Origin: a virus
Strand: one strand, 5' to 3'
Length of the DNA: 27,669 nucleotides
IMG/VR virus record: IMGVR_UViG_3300031772_000224
Span: 1-27,669 of that record
Shown: piece after piece, positions 21,801 through 27,669 of the stretch
Layout of the letters: every line of letters starts with the position of its first letter
Numbering within the stretch: position 1 is the first letter of the stretch
Made by a program: the position numbers and the translations under genes
Notes under the pieces: model-generated
What the model saw: the letters and a program-made list of their open reading frames with translations, nothing else
Told to the model about the DNA's origin: nothing
Databases searched by the model: none

Positions 21801-22448
21801 CTAACTTGAAAAAATTTTCTCTTGACTTCCTCTCATGGAATAAACCTCGTTCCACTCCTTTTGGGCCTTTTCTTTGCTTACCAGAGAAGTGTTTGATATA
21901 CAACAGGTGGCACATCGAAAACGATGATAAATACCATCCTCTCTTGTTTCGCTCCAATAATCCGGTAACTTACCACATTTCTTACATGGATAGACACAAG
22001 GGGGAGTAGGAGGACGAGTATCCTTTTTGGGTGGAGAACCGTCTAACGCATAGGAGTCTGGATTCCACGGATCGAAAGAGGATGCCATGGGGGTAGGGTT
22101 CTTTTCCCCGATAATCAAGGCTATAATCTTCGCATAGATGGAAATGTCCTGGCACCGTTCAGCGGGTCCTTCCACTTTGGCCGAATGGCCGTTCGAGTGC
22201 ATCCAAAGCAATGCGTCGAGTTGCTTCAGGAGGTAGAAAATGGCTACCGTAACTGGACTTTCCAGATCCATCCCCGGATAGAGACCGAGAATTTTAGTCA
22301 CCCTGTAAAAATTCCCAAGAGAATGACCACCACTGGCATAGTCGTGATTCTTCTTCGAGTGGAGCTCCATTTCCTTAAAACAGAGTTCTATAAACTTCTC
22401 GTGACCGTGCGGAAAAAGTTTCCTTAACTCCTCTAAGATTTTATCCAT
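21801..22448 (-). CDS. DUF1599-like nucleotide-modification domain fused to a Lar-like zinc ribbon
   Basis: From the ATG at 22448 (preceded by AAAGGAG) the protein has 215 residues. The N-terminal domain has KKNHDYASGGHSLGNFYRVT at about 32-51, then SPVTVAIFYLLKQLDALLWM and AERCQDISIYAKIIALII. This matches the pattern of phage nucleotide-modification-associated (DUF1599-like) proteins. The C-terminal part has C151-x3-C155-x2-C158 and C179-x2-C182 followed by KEKAQKEWNEVY, the outline of Lar-type restriction-alleviation zinc ribbons. A Pro-rich linker joins the two. The fusion could link modified nucleotides and anti-restriction, which is an inference. Confidence 0.68.
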   Translation of the reverse strand: MDKILEELRKLFPHGHEKFIELCFKEMELHSKKNHDYASGGHSLGNFYRVTKILGLYPGMDLESPVTVAIFYLLKQLDALLWMHSNGHSAKVEGPAERCQDISIYAKIIALIIGEKNPTPMASSFDPWNPDSYALDGSPPKKDTRPPTPPCVYPCKKCGKLPDYWSETREDGIYHRFRCATCCISNTSLVSKEKAQKEWNEVYSMRGSQEKIFSS

Positions 22449-22722
22449 GTTTGTCTCCTTTAATAATTTTAACGGATAAGACAGCCCTGTTGGGTATTGA
22501 AAGTAGGTGACCCAAAATTGGTCCCCCCTTATCTTCATCTATTCTTATAGACTGACAGAAATAAATTGAGATCTTCGTTTTCCGTATGAAGTAACCTATG
22601 CTCTGATAGTGCATGGCCTTATCGTAACCATCAAAATCAATTGTCTCTTCATCGGTCCAAAGACTCGTACTGCAGGCAGCAGAATCCAGCCACTCAATTC
22701 TGATTGTGTCTCCACGTTTCAT
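22441..22722 (-). CDS. Small beta-rich protein, unknown function
   Basis: From the ATG at 22722 (after GAGGGA, overlapping the previous gene by 15 bases) the protein has 93 residues. It begins MKRGDTIRIEWLDSAACSTS and contains YDKAMHYQSIGYFIRKTKISI. The beta-strand pattern resembles small phage barrel proteins. GDTIRIEWLDSA... recalls families in which such proteins have no assigned role. No active-site motif is seen. Confidence 0.6.
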   Translation of the reverse strand: MKRGDTIRIEWLDSAACSTSLWTDEETIDFDGYDKAMHYQSIGYFIRKTKISIYFCQSIRIDEDKGGPILGHLLSIPNRAVLSVKIIKGDKHG

Positions 22723-22735
22723 TAGGGTTGTCCCT

Positions 22736-22981
22736 CTATGTCTCTCCCCAGGGACCACCGGAAGTATAAATTTCTTTACCTCCGACTCCTTGAGGTTTAG
22801 GATTCACAGTATAACAGACCGGGTCCTGGATCAATGCTATCCTAATCAGATCAAAAAGATACCACTTCCACCAAACCCTCATCTGACCATTATTGTCTGG
22901 CGCATCAACGGATACTCTTTTGCTTATCAGGGCAAACCGTCTGTCTTTTATCCAAAAGAATAATCGTTTAGTTCTTGACAT
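22736..22981 (-). CDS. 81-residue Trp-rich protein, unknown function
   Basis: The protein starts MSRTKRLFFWIKDRRFALIS and contains GQMRVWWKWYLFDLIRIALI, followed by a Gly-rich end. Several aromatic and basic residues mix, but no clear membrane helix is seen. The ATG overlaps the end of the HD gene by 14 bases and follows AAGGATAGAAG. The family is not recognised. Confidence 0.58.
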   Translation of the reverse strand: MSRTKRLFFWIKDRRFALISKRVSVDAPDNNGQMRVWWKWYLFDLIRIALIQDPVCYTVNPKPQGVGGKEIYTSGGPWGET

Positions 22982-24287
22982 CTTCTATCCTTTCCCCGAA
23001 TAATTCGTTAAACCGTTTCAAAAAGGCTTTCTCCGCCCGCCTATATCCCAGTGGTGTTATTGTGATATTAAGGGGTTTCAAATCTACACCGTAGTTGAGG
23101 GTACGGTCAGTAATGAAATTTTCACGTTCGATAATAAGGGCTAAAAAATCGGCACGTTTAACATGATCGTAAATCACATCTACCATCGGCCATTCAAGAC
23201 CGAATTTCTTCGATATTACCTGCATATACTTATCTTCCAGTTTCTTATACGGTATACCCAAAAAGACTTTAAGGGGGGCAGGAATGTCCAGCAGGTATGC
23301 TTCGGCTGCATCGTGTAACAATCCCTCTTTAGCCCACATGGGATTAACAATCTTCGACACCATAACACAATGTTCTGCCACACTGTTATGAGACCCGAAC
23401 CCTTCAGTCAGATATGTATGTGTAGACGTTTCTATCGCAACCACAGACCCTACGCCAGCATCCCTTGCGTCTATCACCGGAAGAAGCGCGCCCTGCCTCG
23501 ACACATCCGTCCCGACCATTTTATTTTGCATTCGACCGATAAGCCGATAGGGGCGAATGGAACCGAGAAGAGCTAATTGTTTTCCAAACCCTCCGCGCAC
23601 AGTGAAGCGTTTGCATCTGTAACTTCCCTGATAAGAACATTGAACATCTACATAACGCGATTTAAATGCCCGAACCAGCAAGTCAAAAAGCACCCCTTCG
23701 TTTTGAGAAATCCCCAGAGATCGTCCTCGACTATTTTTACTCGATATGCACCCTTCCCCATCAAACATCCCTGCAAGCCATCCAGCTTCCCAGGTTCCGT
23801 CAGTTGCCCACACCGGAAGAAGTTTCGGCAAATACGTTGTTTGCCCTTTTGAAAATCGTTCAAAAATTTTCCAAGCGACTTCCCAACGTTGATTTCCAGA
23901 CGCCTTAAAAGAACAAAGCAATGGATGTTCTCTTGAACAACGGACACTTGTGCCATCCCCAAATGTTAATTCAATAAGACGACGCTTAATCAATCCGTGT
24001 ACAGAAGCTATCGAAGGTCTCCACTTCCGCAAACGTCTATGACCCCCGTTCGCCTCGTCGAACCCCCACAGTATGTCTCCAGACGCGATTGACCCCGCAG
24101 GAACCCAACGGTAATCATAAGTAAGAATTTTCGTTTCAGGGGTCACACAGTAGAATGGTTCAGTCCTTCCGCCAAACCTACACTGTCTCGCCAGATGGTG
24201 CGCAATATCACGAATATCAATATCATCCACCTGCGGATGAAGGAGTTTATAAACCTTGCCAGTATAGGTATGGTCTAAGATTATCAT
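22968..24287 (-). CDS. HD-domain phosphohydrolase (YfbR-like) interrupted by an intein
   Basis: The spliced protein would have about 184 residues, with the start taken at the ATG at 24287 after GCGGTGAA; an ATG at 24305 is possible. Extein text RFGGRTEPFY joins S302-VAEHC, giving the hallmark FYSVAEH motif of YfbR-like HD enzymes. H325-D326 in LLHDAAEAYL and DIPAPLK plus a downstream KRADF complete the metal site. These enzymes remove phosphate from deoxynucleoside mono- or triphosphates and often serve phage nucleotide metabolism. Function depends on removal of the 255-residue insert at residues 47-301. The gene lies between RNA ligase and small unknown genes. Confidence 0.88.
   Translation of the reverse strand: MIILDHTYTGKVYKLLHPQVDDIDIRDIAHHLARQCRFGGRTEPFYCVTPETKILTYDYRWVPAGSIASGDILWGFDEANGGHRRLRKWRPSIASVHGLIKRRLIELTFGDGTSVRCSREHPLLCSFKASGNQRWEVAWKIFERFSKGQTTYLPKLLPVWATDGTWEAGWLAGMFDGEGCISSKNSRGRSLGISQNEGVLFDLLVRAFKSRYVDVQCSYQGSYRCKRFTVRGGFGKQLALLGSIRPYRLIGRMQNKMVGTDVSRQGALLPVIDARDAGVGSVVAIETSTHTYLTEGFGSHNSVAEHCVMVSKIVNPMWAKEGLLHDAAEAYLLDIPAPLKVFLGIPYKKLEDKYMQVISKKFGLEWPMVDVIYDHVKRADFLALIIERENFITDRTLNYGVDLKPLNITITPLGYRRAEKAFLKRFNELFGERIEDVKN
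23385..24149 (-). mobile_element. Intein with a LAGLIDADG homing endonuclease
   Basis: The 765-base in-frame insert encodes 255 residues. It begins C47-VTPETKILTYDY, the splicing N-terminal block, with block B as REHPLLC. An endonuclease motif LAGMFDGEG follows, and block F/G TSTHTYLTEGFGSHN ends with the required His-Asn. The next residue is Ser, which accepts the splice. Splicing would restore FY-SVAEHC, the conserved motif of the host enzyme. All splicing residues appear present, so the intein is probably active. Only one clear LAGLIDADG motif is seen. Confidence 0.9.
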
Positions 24288-24288
24288 T

Positions 24289-25155
24289 TCACCGCAATCC
24301 CGCATTACACTCTAAATGTTTTCTAAACAACACCCCGGTCTTTTTACCAATGGACTTCCTTGTTTCCTTCGAATCCACGATTTCCCCACTGCCTTCCCTT
24401 ACCACGTCCGCTATCATTTCCTTGATAATATCACCCATCATCTCTATCCCGGGTTCTAACTCTGGGGAAAACCGTTGTAGCACATGGGCAAGGCGCATTT
24501 CAGTCACCCACTCATCGGCTATCGCTTCGGCATCCGACAATACTTTAAGTTTAGCAGGGTCAAGCTCCCTCGAGGTTTTTGTTTCCTTAAATTCTTCACG
24601 CTTATGTTTGGCAATAATGCGTTCTCCATTGTTCTTTGTGAGTTCGATCAATGGTCTTAAAACAATTCCTTCCCGTATATGGGTATCCCCCCTCCCGTTT
24701 TTTTGAGCCTGAATTGAAACTGCATCACGGTGGGCGTTTAATGTTTTGATATCGGTTGGAACTTGGGCGTAATGGACAAAATCAAATCCTAATCCTCTGG
24801 CGACTTGCTCCGCATTGGGGACATTTAACCATATATCTCCAATCTTGACTTCGAAGGCTATAAACTTTAGTTCCTTACCGTAGACCTTACTCATGCCTTG
24901 GCATTTACCACCATATGCCTCCCCATAAACAGTTACTACCGGATACCCAAGAACTTCAAACTTCGAAGGTAGTCCCCATGCATCAAAGAGTAGAACAAAG
25001 TTGGCATGGTCTACTCCACCGGCGAAGAAGTGAACTTGACCGTCTTTCCAAAAAACTTTTGCGGATGTGCCATGAATTTTCTCCATGGCGTAACATTCCT
25101 TAAACAAAAGAATGTCATGATTTTTATACAAATTGTCAATATTGAGATAACTCAT
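24289..25155 (-). CDS. RNA ligase (Rnl2/DraRnl-like nucleotidyltransferase)
   Basis: The 288-residue protein has the ligase motif I with K26 in EKIHGTSAK (KxHG), the lysine that forms the adenylate. Motif III-like KFIAFEV and motif IV REGIVLRP lie in order, and IIAKHKREEFKE carries the motif V Lys pair. This set is that of ATP-dependent RNA ligases. The C-terminal part, rich in helices, fits an extra domain. Phages use such ligases to repair RNA, for example cut tRNAs. The start at 25155 overlaps the upstream gene by four bases, and the stop lies just before the HD gene start. Confidence 0.87.
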   Translation of the reverse strand: MSYLNIDNLYKNHDILLFKECYAMEKIHGTSAKVFWKDGQVHFFAGGVDHANFVLLFDAWGLPSKFEVLGYPVVTVYGEAYGGKCQGMSKVYGKELKFIAFEVKIGDIWLNVPNAEQVARGLGFDFVHYAQVPTDIKTLNAHRDAVSIQAQKNGRGDTHIREGIVLRPLIELTKNNGERIIAKHKREEFKETKTSRELDPAKLKVLSDAEAIADEWVTEMRLAHVLQRFSPELEPGIEMMGDIIKEMIADVVREGSGEIVDSKETRKSIGKKTGVLFRKHLECNAGLR

Positions 25156-25379
25156 TTTCCCACCATCCTCTTGCTCTTTTTAATGGGGTCAACGAACTTC
25201 TCCTTACCGACCTCACGTTTAAGATGAGATGCCAAGGGACAATTGCCTATCCTCCACTTCACAGACGGATATAGGAAGGCCACACAAGTACCTACGCCAC
25301 GTTCGGGACCAACCCGAACCTTATCGCAACCCACACATTTATCAATTATGGGTTCACGGGTTAACTGACTTTTTTTCAT
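25152..25379 (-). CDS. Small Cys-containing protein, unknown function
   Basis: From the ATG at 25379 (after AAAGAGG) the protein has 75 residues. It contains CVGCDKVRVGPERGVGTCVA and YPSVKWRIGNCPLASHLKRE. The four Cys and the PxxKWRxGNCPLA text look like a small metal-binding protein that I have seen among phage proteins without a function. It overlaps the previous gene by 26 bases. Confidence 0.65.
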   Translation of the reverse strand: MKKSQLTREPIIDKCVGCDKVRVGPERGVGTCVAFLYPSVKWRIGNCPLASHLKREVGKEKFVDPIKKSKRMVGK

Positions 25380-25671
25380 CCTCTTTTTCCTTTCTGTTGG
25401 GATCAATGATGGTCGCCTTCTTAGCCATCTCTTCCAATTCCTGAATTCTGGTCATCTCCAGACCGATCTCAAGGTCGTTAATTAAACCTTTCTTTTTAAG
25501 AAGGCCAACCACGACCTGTAAGTTGGTCACCGCGGGGATTAACTGATCGAGAACCGTCTTAAATTGCAAGAACAGATCGTAAAAATATTTAATATGATTC
25601 GCATTGAGAGATTCCACCTGTCGTAACTGTTCGTTCTTCGTCCGTTTAATCTTACGAGCAGAAGCGATCAT
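25354..25671 (-). CDS. Helical protein, unknown function
   Basis: The 105-residue protein is almost wholly helical: KYFYDLFLQFKTVLDQLIPA, then VVVGLLKKKGLINDLEIGLE and a charged tail. Its start at 25671 is taken from an ATG with AGGACT upstream. It follows the lytic transglycosylase gene. A coiled-coil assembly or holin-like role cannot be shown, since no clear membrane segment exists. Confidence 0.6.
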   Translation of the reverse strand: MIASARKIKRTKNEQLRQVESLNANHIKYFYDLFLQFKTVLDQLIPAVTNLQVVVGLLKKKGLINDLEIGLEMTRIQELEEMAKKATIIDPNRKEKEDEKKSVNP

Positions 25672-25695
25672 AAGAGTCCTCCTTAATCAATCTCT

Positions 25696-26325
25696 TTAGT
25701 CTAACCACCTAAACTCGTCCCGAAACTTCTTAATATCGGAAATGTACTTCGCATGATGCTTGCCAACTCCCGTCTTACTCACAGATGCAATCCCATCACG
25801 GTATGCGGCCAGCACCCTTCTTTCTATCTCGACGGGAGAGGAATACCTACCCCTGTAAAGTTCAAACAGACTCTTCAGAATATTCGTACCGATGACAATG
25901 TTGACCACCGGATCAGAGGCCGCCTTAAGTGAAATGTTCAGTCCTAACTTTTTGGTAAATTCATTCCACGTAGGAGGATGGATTTGCATTATTCCGATAG
26001 CACCCATACGGGAAATGGCCGATGGATCAAATAGACTTTCCTTCTTCATCACAGCCATAATCAACGATAATGGAAGATTGAGGTTTCTTGATTGTTGAAC
26101 CACCGTATCTGCAATATCCATTGCCTGACCGATCGATATTCCGGTACTTCTCAGTAGGGAATAAATACTACGTTCCCGTTCGTAAGTTTGAGCGGATTCG
26201 ATATTTTGGTTCGGAAGCGAATAAACTATTTTAAAAACAATGCACGCAATCAGTAATAGATAGATTAAGTTCATAAAGACGAAAATTGTCTTTAATCGGT
26301 GATATGAAGTTGCCATTACAACCAT
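25696..26325 (-). CDS. Membrane-anchored lytic transglycosylase
   Basis: The 209-residue protein has one N-terminal membrane helix at about 13-36 (IFVFMNLIYLLLIACIVFKI), then an SLT domain. The catalytic Glu is E96 in MKKESLFDPSA, followed by MGAIGIMQIHPPTW, LKAASDPVVNIVIGT, and AAYRDG, the family's ordered motifs. These enzymes cut peptidoglycan glycan strands without water. The anchor suggests action on the periplasmic side, for lysis or as a SAR-like enzyme. AAGGGG precedes the ATG. It sits far from tail genes, so lysis rather than injection is favoured. Confidence 0.85.
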   Translation of the reverse strand: MVVMATSYHRLKTIFVFMNLIYLLLIACIVFKIVYSLPNQNIESAQTYERERSIYSLLRSTGISIGQAMDIADTVVQQSRNLNLPLSLIMAVMKKESLFDPSAISRMGAIGIMQIHPPTWNEFTKKLGLNISLKAASDPVVNIVIGTNILKSLFELYRGRYSSPVEIERRVLAAYRDGIASVSKTGVGKHHAKYISDIKKFRDEFRWLD

Positions 26326-26340
26326 ATCGTTTCCCCTTCT

Positions 26341-26985
26341 TTATCTGTAATCGTCTGTTACATCTTTTCCGGTAGCCACATCAAAAACCTGGAGGATTTC
26401 GATTATATCTACACTGGCCTTCCCATCGGTTACCCACGGTTCATTGATTTTTGCACCTTCCGGGATGCGGATTTTAGCCTCCAATGGTCGATTGGGAAAA
26501 TTGACGGCACACCACGACCGAGAAGCGAAGTGAAAACCCGGATAACTACATGCTATCCGTTCATCGGAAGCAAAGACTTCTCCCTCTCGTAATGTATTCA
26601 GACCGATGTGATATTGATATCCTTGATTGTTTAATCCAGATTCAAAACGTTTCCAGTAAATATTTCCGATCTCAACACCTATTGTTTTGATAAGACCTCT
26701 TGTATCCGACAGATCGGCTCTCGACAGGTTGGCTCTCGATAGGTCGGCTCTCGACAGGTTGGCTCTCGATAGGTCGGCTCCCGATAAATTGGCTCCCAAT
26801 AGGTCGGCTCCCGATAAATTGGCTCTCGACAGGTTGGCTTCCGATAGGTCGGCTCCCGATAGGTCGGCTCCCGATAGGTCGGCTTCCGACAGGTTGGCCT
26901 TATTTTCCTCAATTAATTTCTTAATATCTATGTCTCCAGTACAAATCACCTCACCCGTAAATCTATTTTTGGTCTGATTTTCCAT
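26341..26985 (-). CDS. Pentapeptide-repeat protein with a C-terminal phage domain
   Basis: From the ATG at 26985 (after GGGAGGG) the protein has 214 residues. Thirteen tandem pentapeptides of the A(D/N)LSx type span residues 30-94 and should form a right-handed quadrilateral helix that can mimic DNA. The C-terminal half ([20 protein letters not shown]...[19 protein letters not shown]) resembles a domain found in other phage proteins. DNA mimicry or binding to host topoisomerase is possible for this fold, but I infer nothing firm. The start overlaps the HTH gene by 23 bases. Confidence 0.82.
   Translation of the reverse strand: MENQTKNRFTGEVICTGDIDIKKLIEENKANLSEADLSGADLSGADLSEANLSRANLSGADLLGANLSGADLSRANLSRADLSRANLSRADLSDTRGLIKTIGVEIGNIYWKRFESGLNNQGYQYHIGLNTLREGEVFASDERIACSYPGFHFASRSWCAVNFPNRPLEAKIRIPEGAKINEPWVTDGKASVDIIEILQVFDVATGKDVTDDYR
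26704..26898 (-). repeat. 15-base tandem repeat coding for pentapeptides
   Basis: Thirteen units of 15 bases run through this stretch, each encoding one A(D/N)LSx pentapeptide. Neighbouring units are nearly identical in DNA (for example GCCGACCTATCGGGA-type units), which points to recent expansion by slippage or recombination rather than ancient divergence. Confidence 0.85.
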
Positions 26986-27184
26986 TGATCCCTCCCGCAT
27001 TCTTCGTTTTGGTTTTGCGTAACCACGCCATAAATTCAGGTTCGTAATAGAATGGTTTACCACCCAACTCAACCCATGGACACCCCTTCTTTCTGAGCCC
27101 GTAAAGTGTTCCCTCAGAAACTCCCAAGGCTTTACATAGACGCTCTTCAGAGAATAATTTATCTATCCTCGCTGATCCGTTCAT
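26963..27184 (-). CDS. Small helix-turn-helix DNA-binding protein (AlpA/excisionase-like)
   Basis: The 73-residue protein carries [20 protein letters not shown] and [20 protein letters not shown], the winged HTH pattern of excisionase-like (HTH_17) proteins. The C-terminal basic tail ends GKSDQK. Such proteins bind DNA as regulators or assist recombination. AAAGGGGAGAAAG gives a strong ribosome-binding site. It overlaps the gene before by 26 bases and the one after by 23, so all three are translated together. Confidence 0.8.
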   Translation of the reverse strand: MNGSARIDKLFSEERLCKALGVSEGTLYGLRKKGCPWVELGGKPFYYEPEFMAWLRKTKTKNAGGINGKSDQK

Positions 27185-27557
27185 CTTTCTCCCCTTTAGG
27201 AATTTTTGACATCAGACAGTAGGAGCATTGTTTGAACCTCTCCTGGTCAATATTCCCGAATTCAACGGACTGACACTGTGGACACTCGTGGGGAACAACG
27301 GATAGAAATCTCGGTGTCCTCTTAGGATCTGGTTCTCCCCTTAGAGCGATAATCCCGATGCCTGACCGATAGGCTTTAAATTTAGGAGCGGACTGTTTCA
27401 CAACAACCTTGTTGCCAACTTTACTGTTGGGTTTTCCCTCTATCCCTAAACATTCCGCACATTCGTTGAACCTTTTCGCCCGCTTCAGACAGACCAACCC
27501 AGGATCTTCAGGATGAGAAATTTTAATATTAAGAGTCTCACAGTATTTAGTCGGCAT
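27159..27557 (-). CDS. Cys-rich probable zinc-binding protein, first gene of the cluster
   Basis: The 132-residue protein has two Cys clusters: an N-terminal one ([15 protein letters not shown]) and a C-terminal one ([11 protein letters not shown]...RFKQCSYC). A basic linker lies between. The second looks like a zinc ribbon. A palindrome AAGGTTAACCTT lies just before the start at 27557. It is the first gene after the promoter-like end. No function is recognised. Confidence 0.68.
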   Translation of the reverse strand: MPTKYCETLNIKISHPEDPGLVCLKRAKRFNECAECLGIEGKPNSKVGNKVVVKQSAPKFKAYRSGIGIIALRGEPDPKRTPRFLSVVPHECPQCQSVEFGNIDQERFKQCSYCLMSKIPKGEKDERISEDR

Positions 27558-27559
27558 AG

Positions 27560-27571
27560 AAGGTTAACCTT
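27560..27571. promoter_or_regulatory. Perfect 12-base palindrome before the first gene
   Basis: AAGGTTAACCTT is a perfect palindrome that ends three bases before the first start codon on the minus strand. It covers the ribosome-binding region, so a bound protein or its own hairpin could block translation. It may also be chance. Confidence 0.35.
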
Positions 27572-27573
27572 GC

Positions 27574-27630
27574 GGTGGCCCAGGGTTAAGGTTGAAGGAG
27601 GAACGAGAAGAATCCAGGGCCTGGGCCACC
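27574..27630. repeat. Perfect 11-base GC-rich inverted repeat in the leader
   Basis: GGTGGCCCAGG at 27574-27584 and CCTGGGCCACC at 27620-27630 form a perfect stem around 35 bases. On the minus strand it lies between the promoter-like element and the first gene, so it would fold in the leader of the transcript. An attenuator or stabilising hairpin is possible; no T-run follows directly on the minus strand. Confidence 0.6.
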
Positions 27631-27666
27631 ATAACTTTATACAATCCGTATAGTCAAAAGGTAAAA
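27628..27666 (-). promoter_or_regulatory. Promoter/operator-like element at the start of the gene cluster
   Basis: On the minus strand TTGACT at 27652-27657, an 18-base spacer and TATGGT at 27628-27633 resemble a sigma-70 promoter, with a weak -10. The spacer contains the inverted repeat TATACGGATTGTATA (27638-27652). Upstream lies TTTTACC, so the whole recalls the sites before the capsid and tail tube genes, with one extra base of spacing. Confidence 0.5.
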
Positions 27667-27669
27667 AAA

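Noticed and set aside
22969-24305. A broken or chimeric HD gene
   Set aside because: The insert is in frame and has intact splicing residues at both ends, so an intein explains it better than a fusion or misassembly.
26704-26898. Possible CRISPR array from tandem repeats
   Set aside because: The repeats are contiguous 15-base units without spacers and are coding.
26679-26977. Repeat-like frames on both strands in the pentapeptide region
   Set aside because: These follow automatically from the 15-base repeat, which keeps all frames open; only the A(D/N)LSx frame matches a known family.

Overview
The window looks like part of a tailed bacteriophage (or prophage) genome. Every convincing gene lies on the minus strand, so transcription runs from position 27669 towards 1. 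Genes are tightly packed, often with 4-base stop/start overlaps, and most have strong Shine-Dalgarno sequences. The order terminase, portal, protease/scaffold, decoration protein, major capsid, connectors, tail terminator, tail tube, frameshifted tail chaperones and tape measure is that of a long-tailed phage. No sheath gene lies between tail terminator and tube, which favours a siphovirus-type tail. No integrase or lifestyle gene is seen. The host cannot be named from this sequence.

Region by region, in transcription order. (1) 27669-19366: a promoter/operator-like end, then small regulatory and metabolic genes: zinc-binding protein, helix-turn-helix protein, pentapeptide-repeat protein, lytic transglycosylase, RNA ligase, an HD phosphohydrolase interrupted by a complete intein, a DUF1599-like/Lar-like fusion, a possible small terminase, a nucleoside deoxyribosyltransferase-like protein and a radical SAM enzyme. 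(2) 19375-17193: a small helical protein and the GpA-type large terminase. (3) 17180-11977: an unusual 5.2 kb accessory island between terminase and portal. It holds a metallophosphoesterase, several zinc-ribbon microproteins, an M14-type zinc peptidase, a strongly structured RNA-like element (14488-14668) and two integron-type gene cassettes with attC-like sites (12883-13417). (4) 11853-4220: portal, protease-scaffold, decoration protein, major capsid, a duplicated structural protein and head-tail connectors. (5) 4220-1: tail terminator, tube, chaperones with a -1 frameshift, a free-standing HNH endonuclease, and the start of the tape measure.

The head and tail genes form one assembly line. 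The major capsid and tail tube genes each have a matching promoter-like palindrome just upstream and a long hairpin downstream, so they may be transcribed as boosted single units. The strongest candidates for new biology are the integron cassettes inside the phage, the branched RNA element, the shared palindromic motif (3478, 8404, 27638), the intein at the active-site motif of the HD enzyme, and an ORF at 15320-15544 that has lost its start by an apparent one-base insertion. Family assignments come from reading motifs by eye; no database search was possible.
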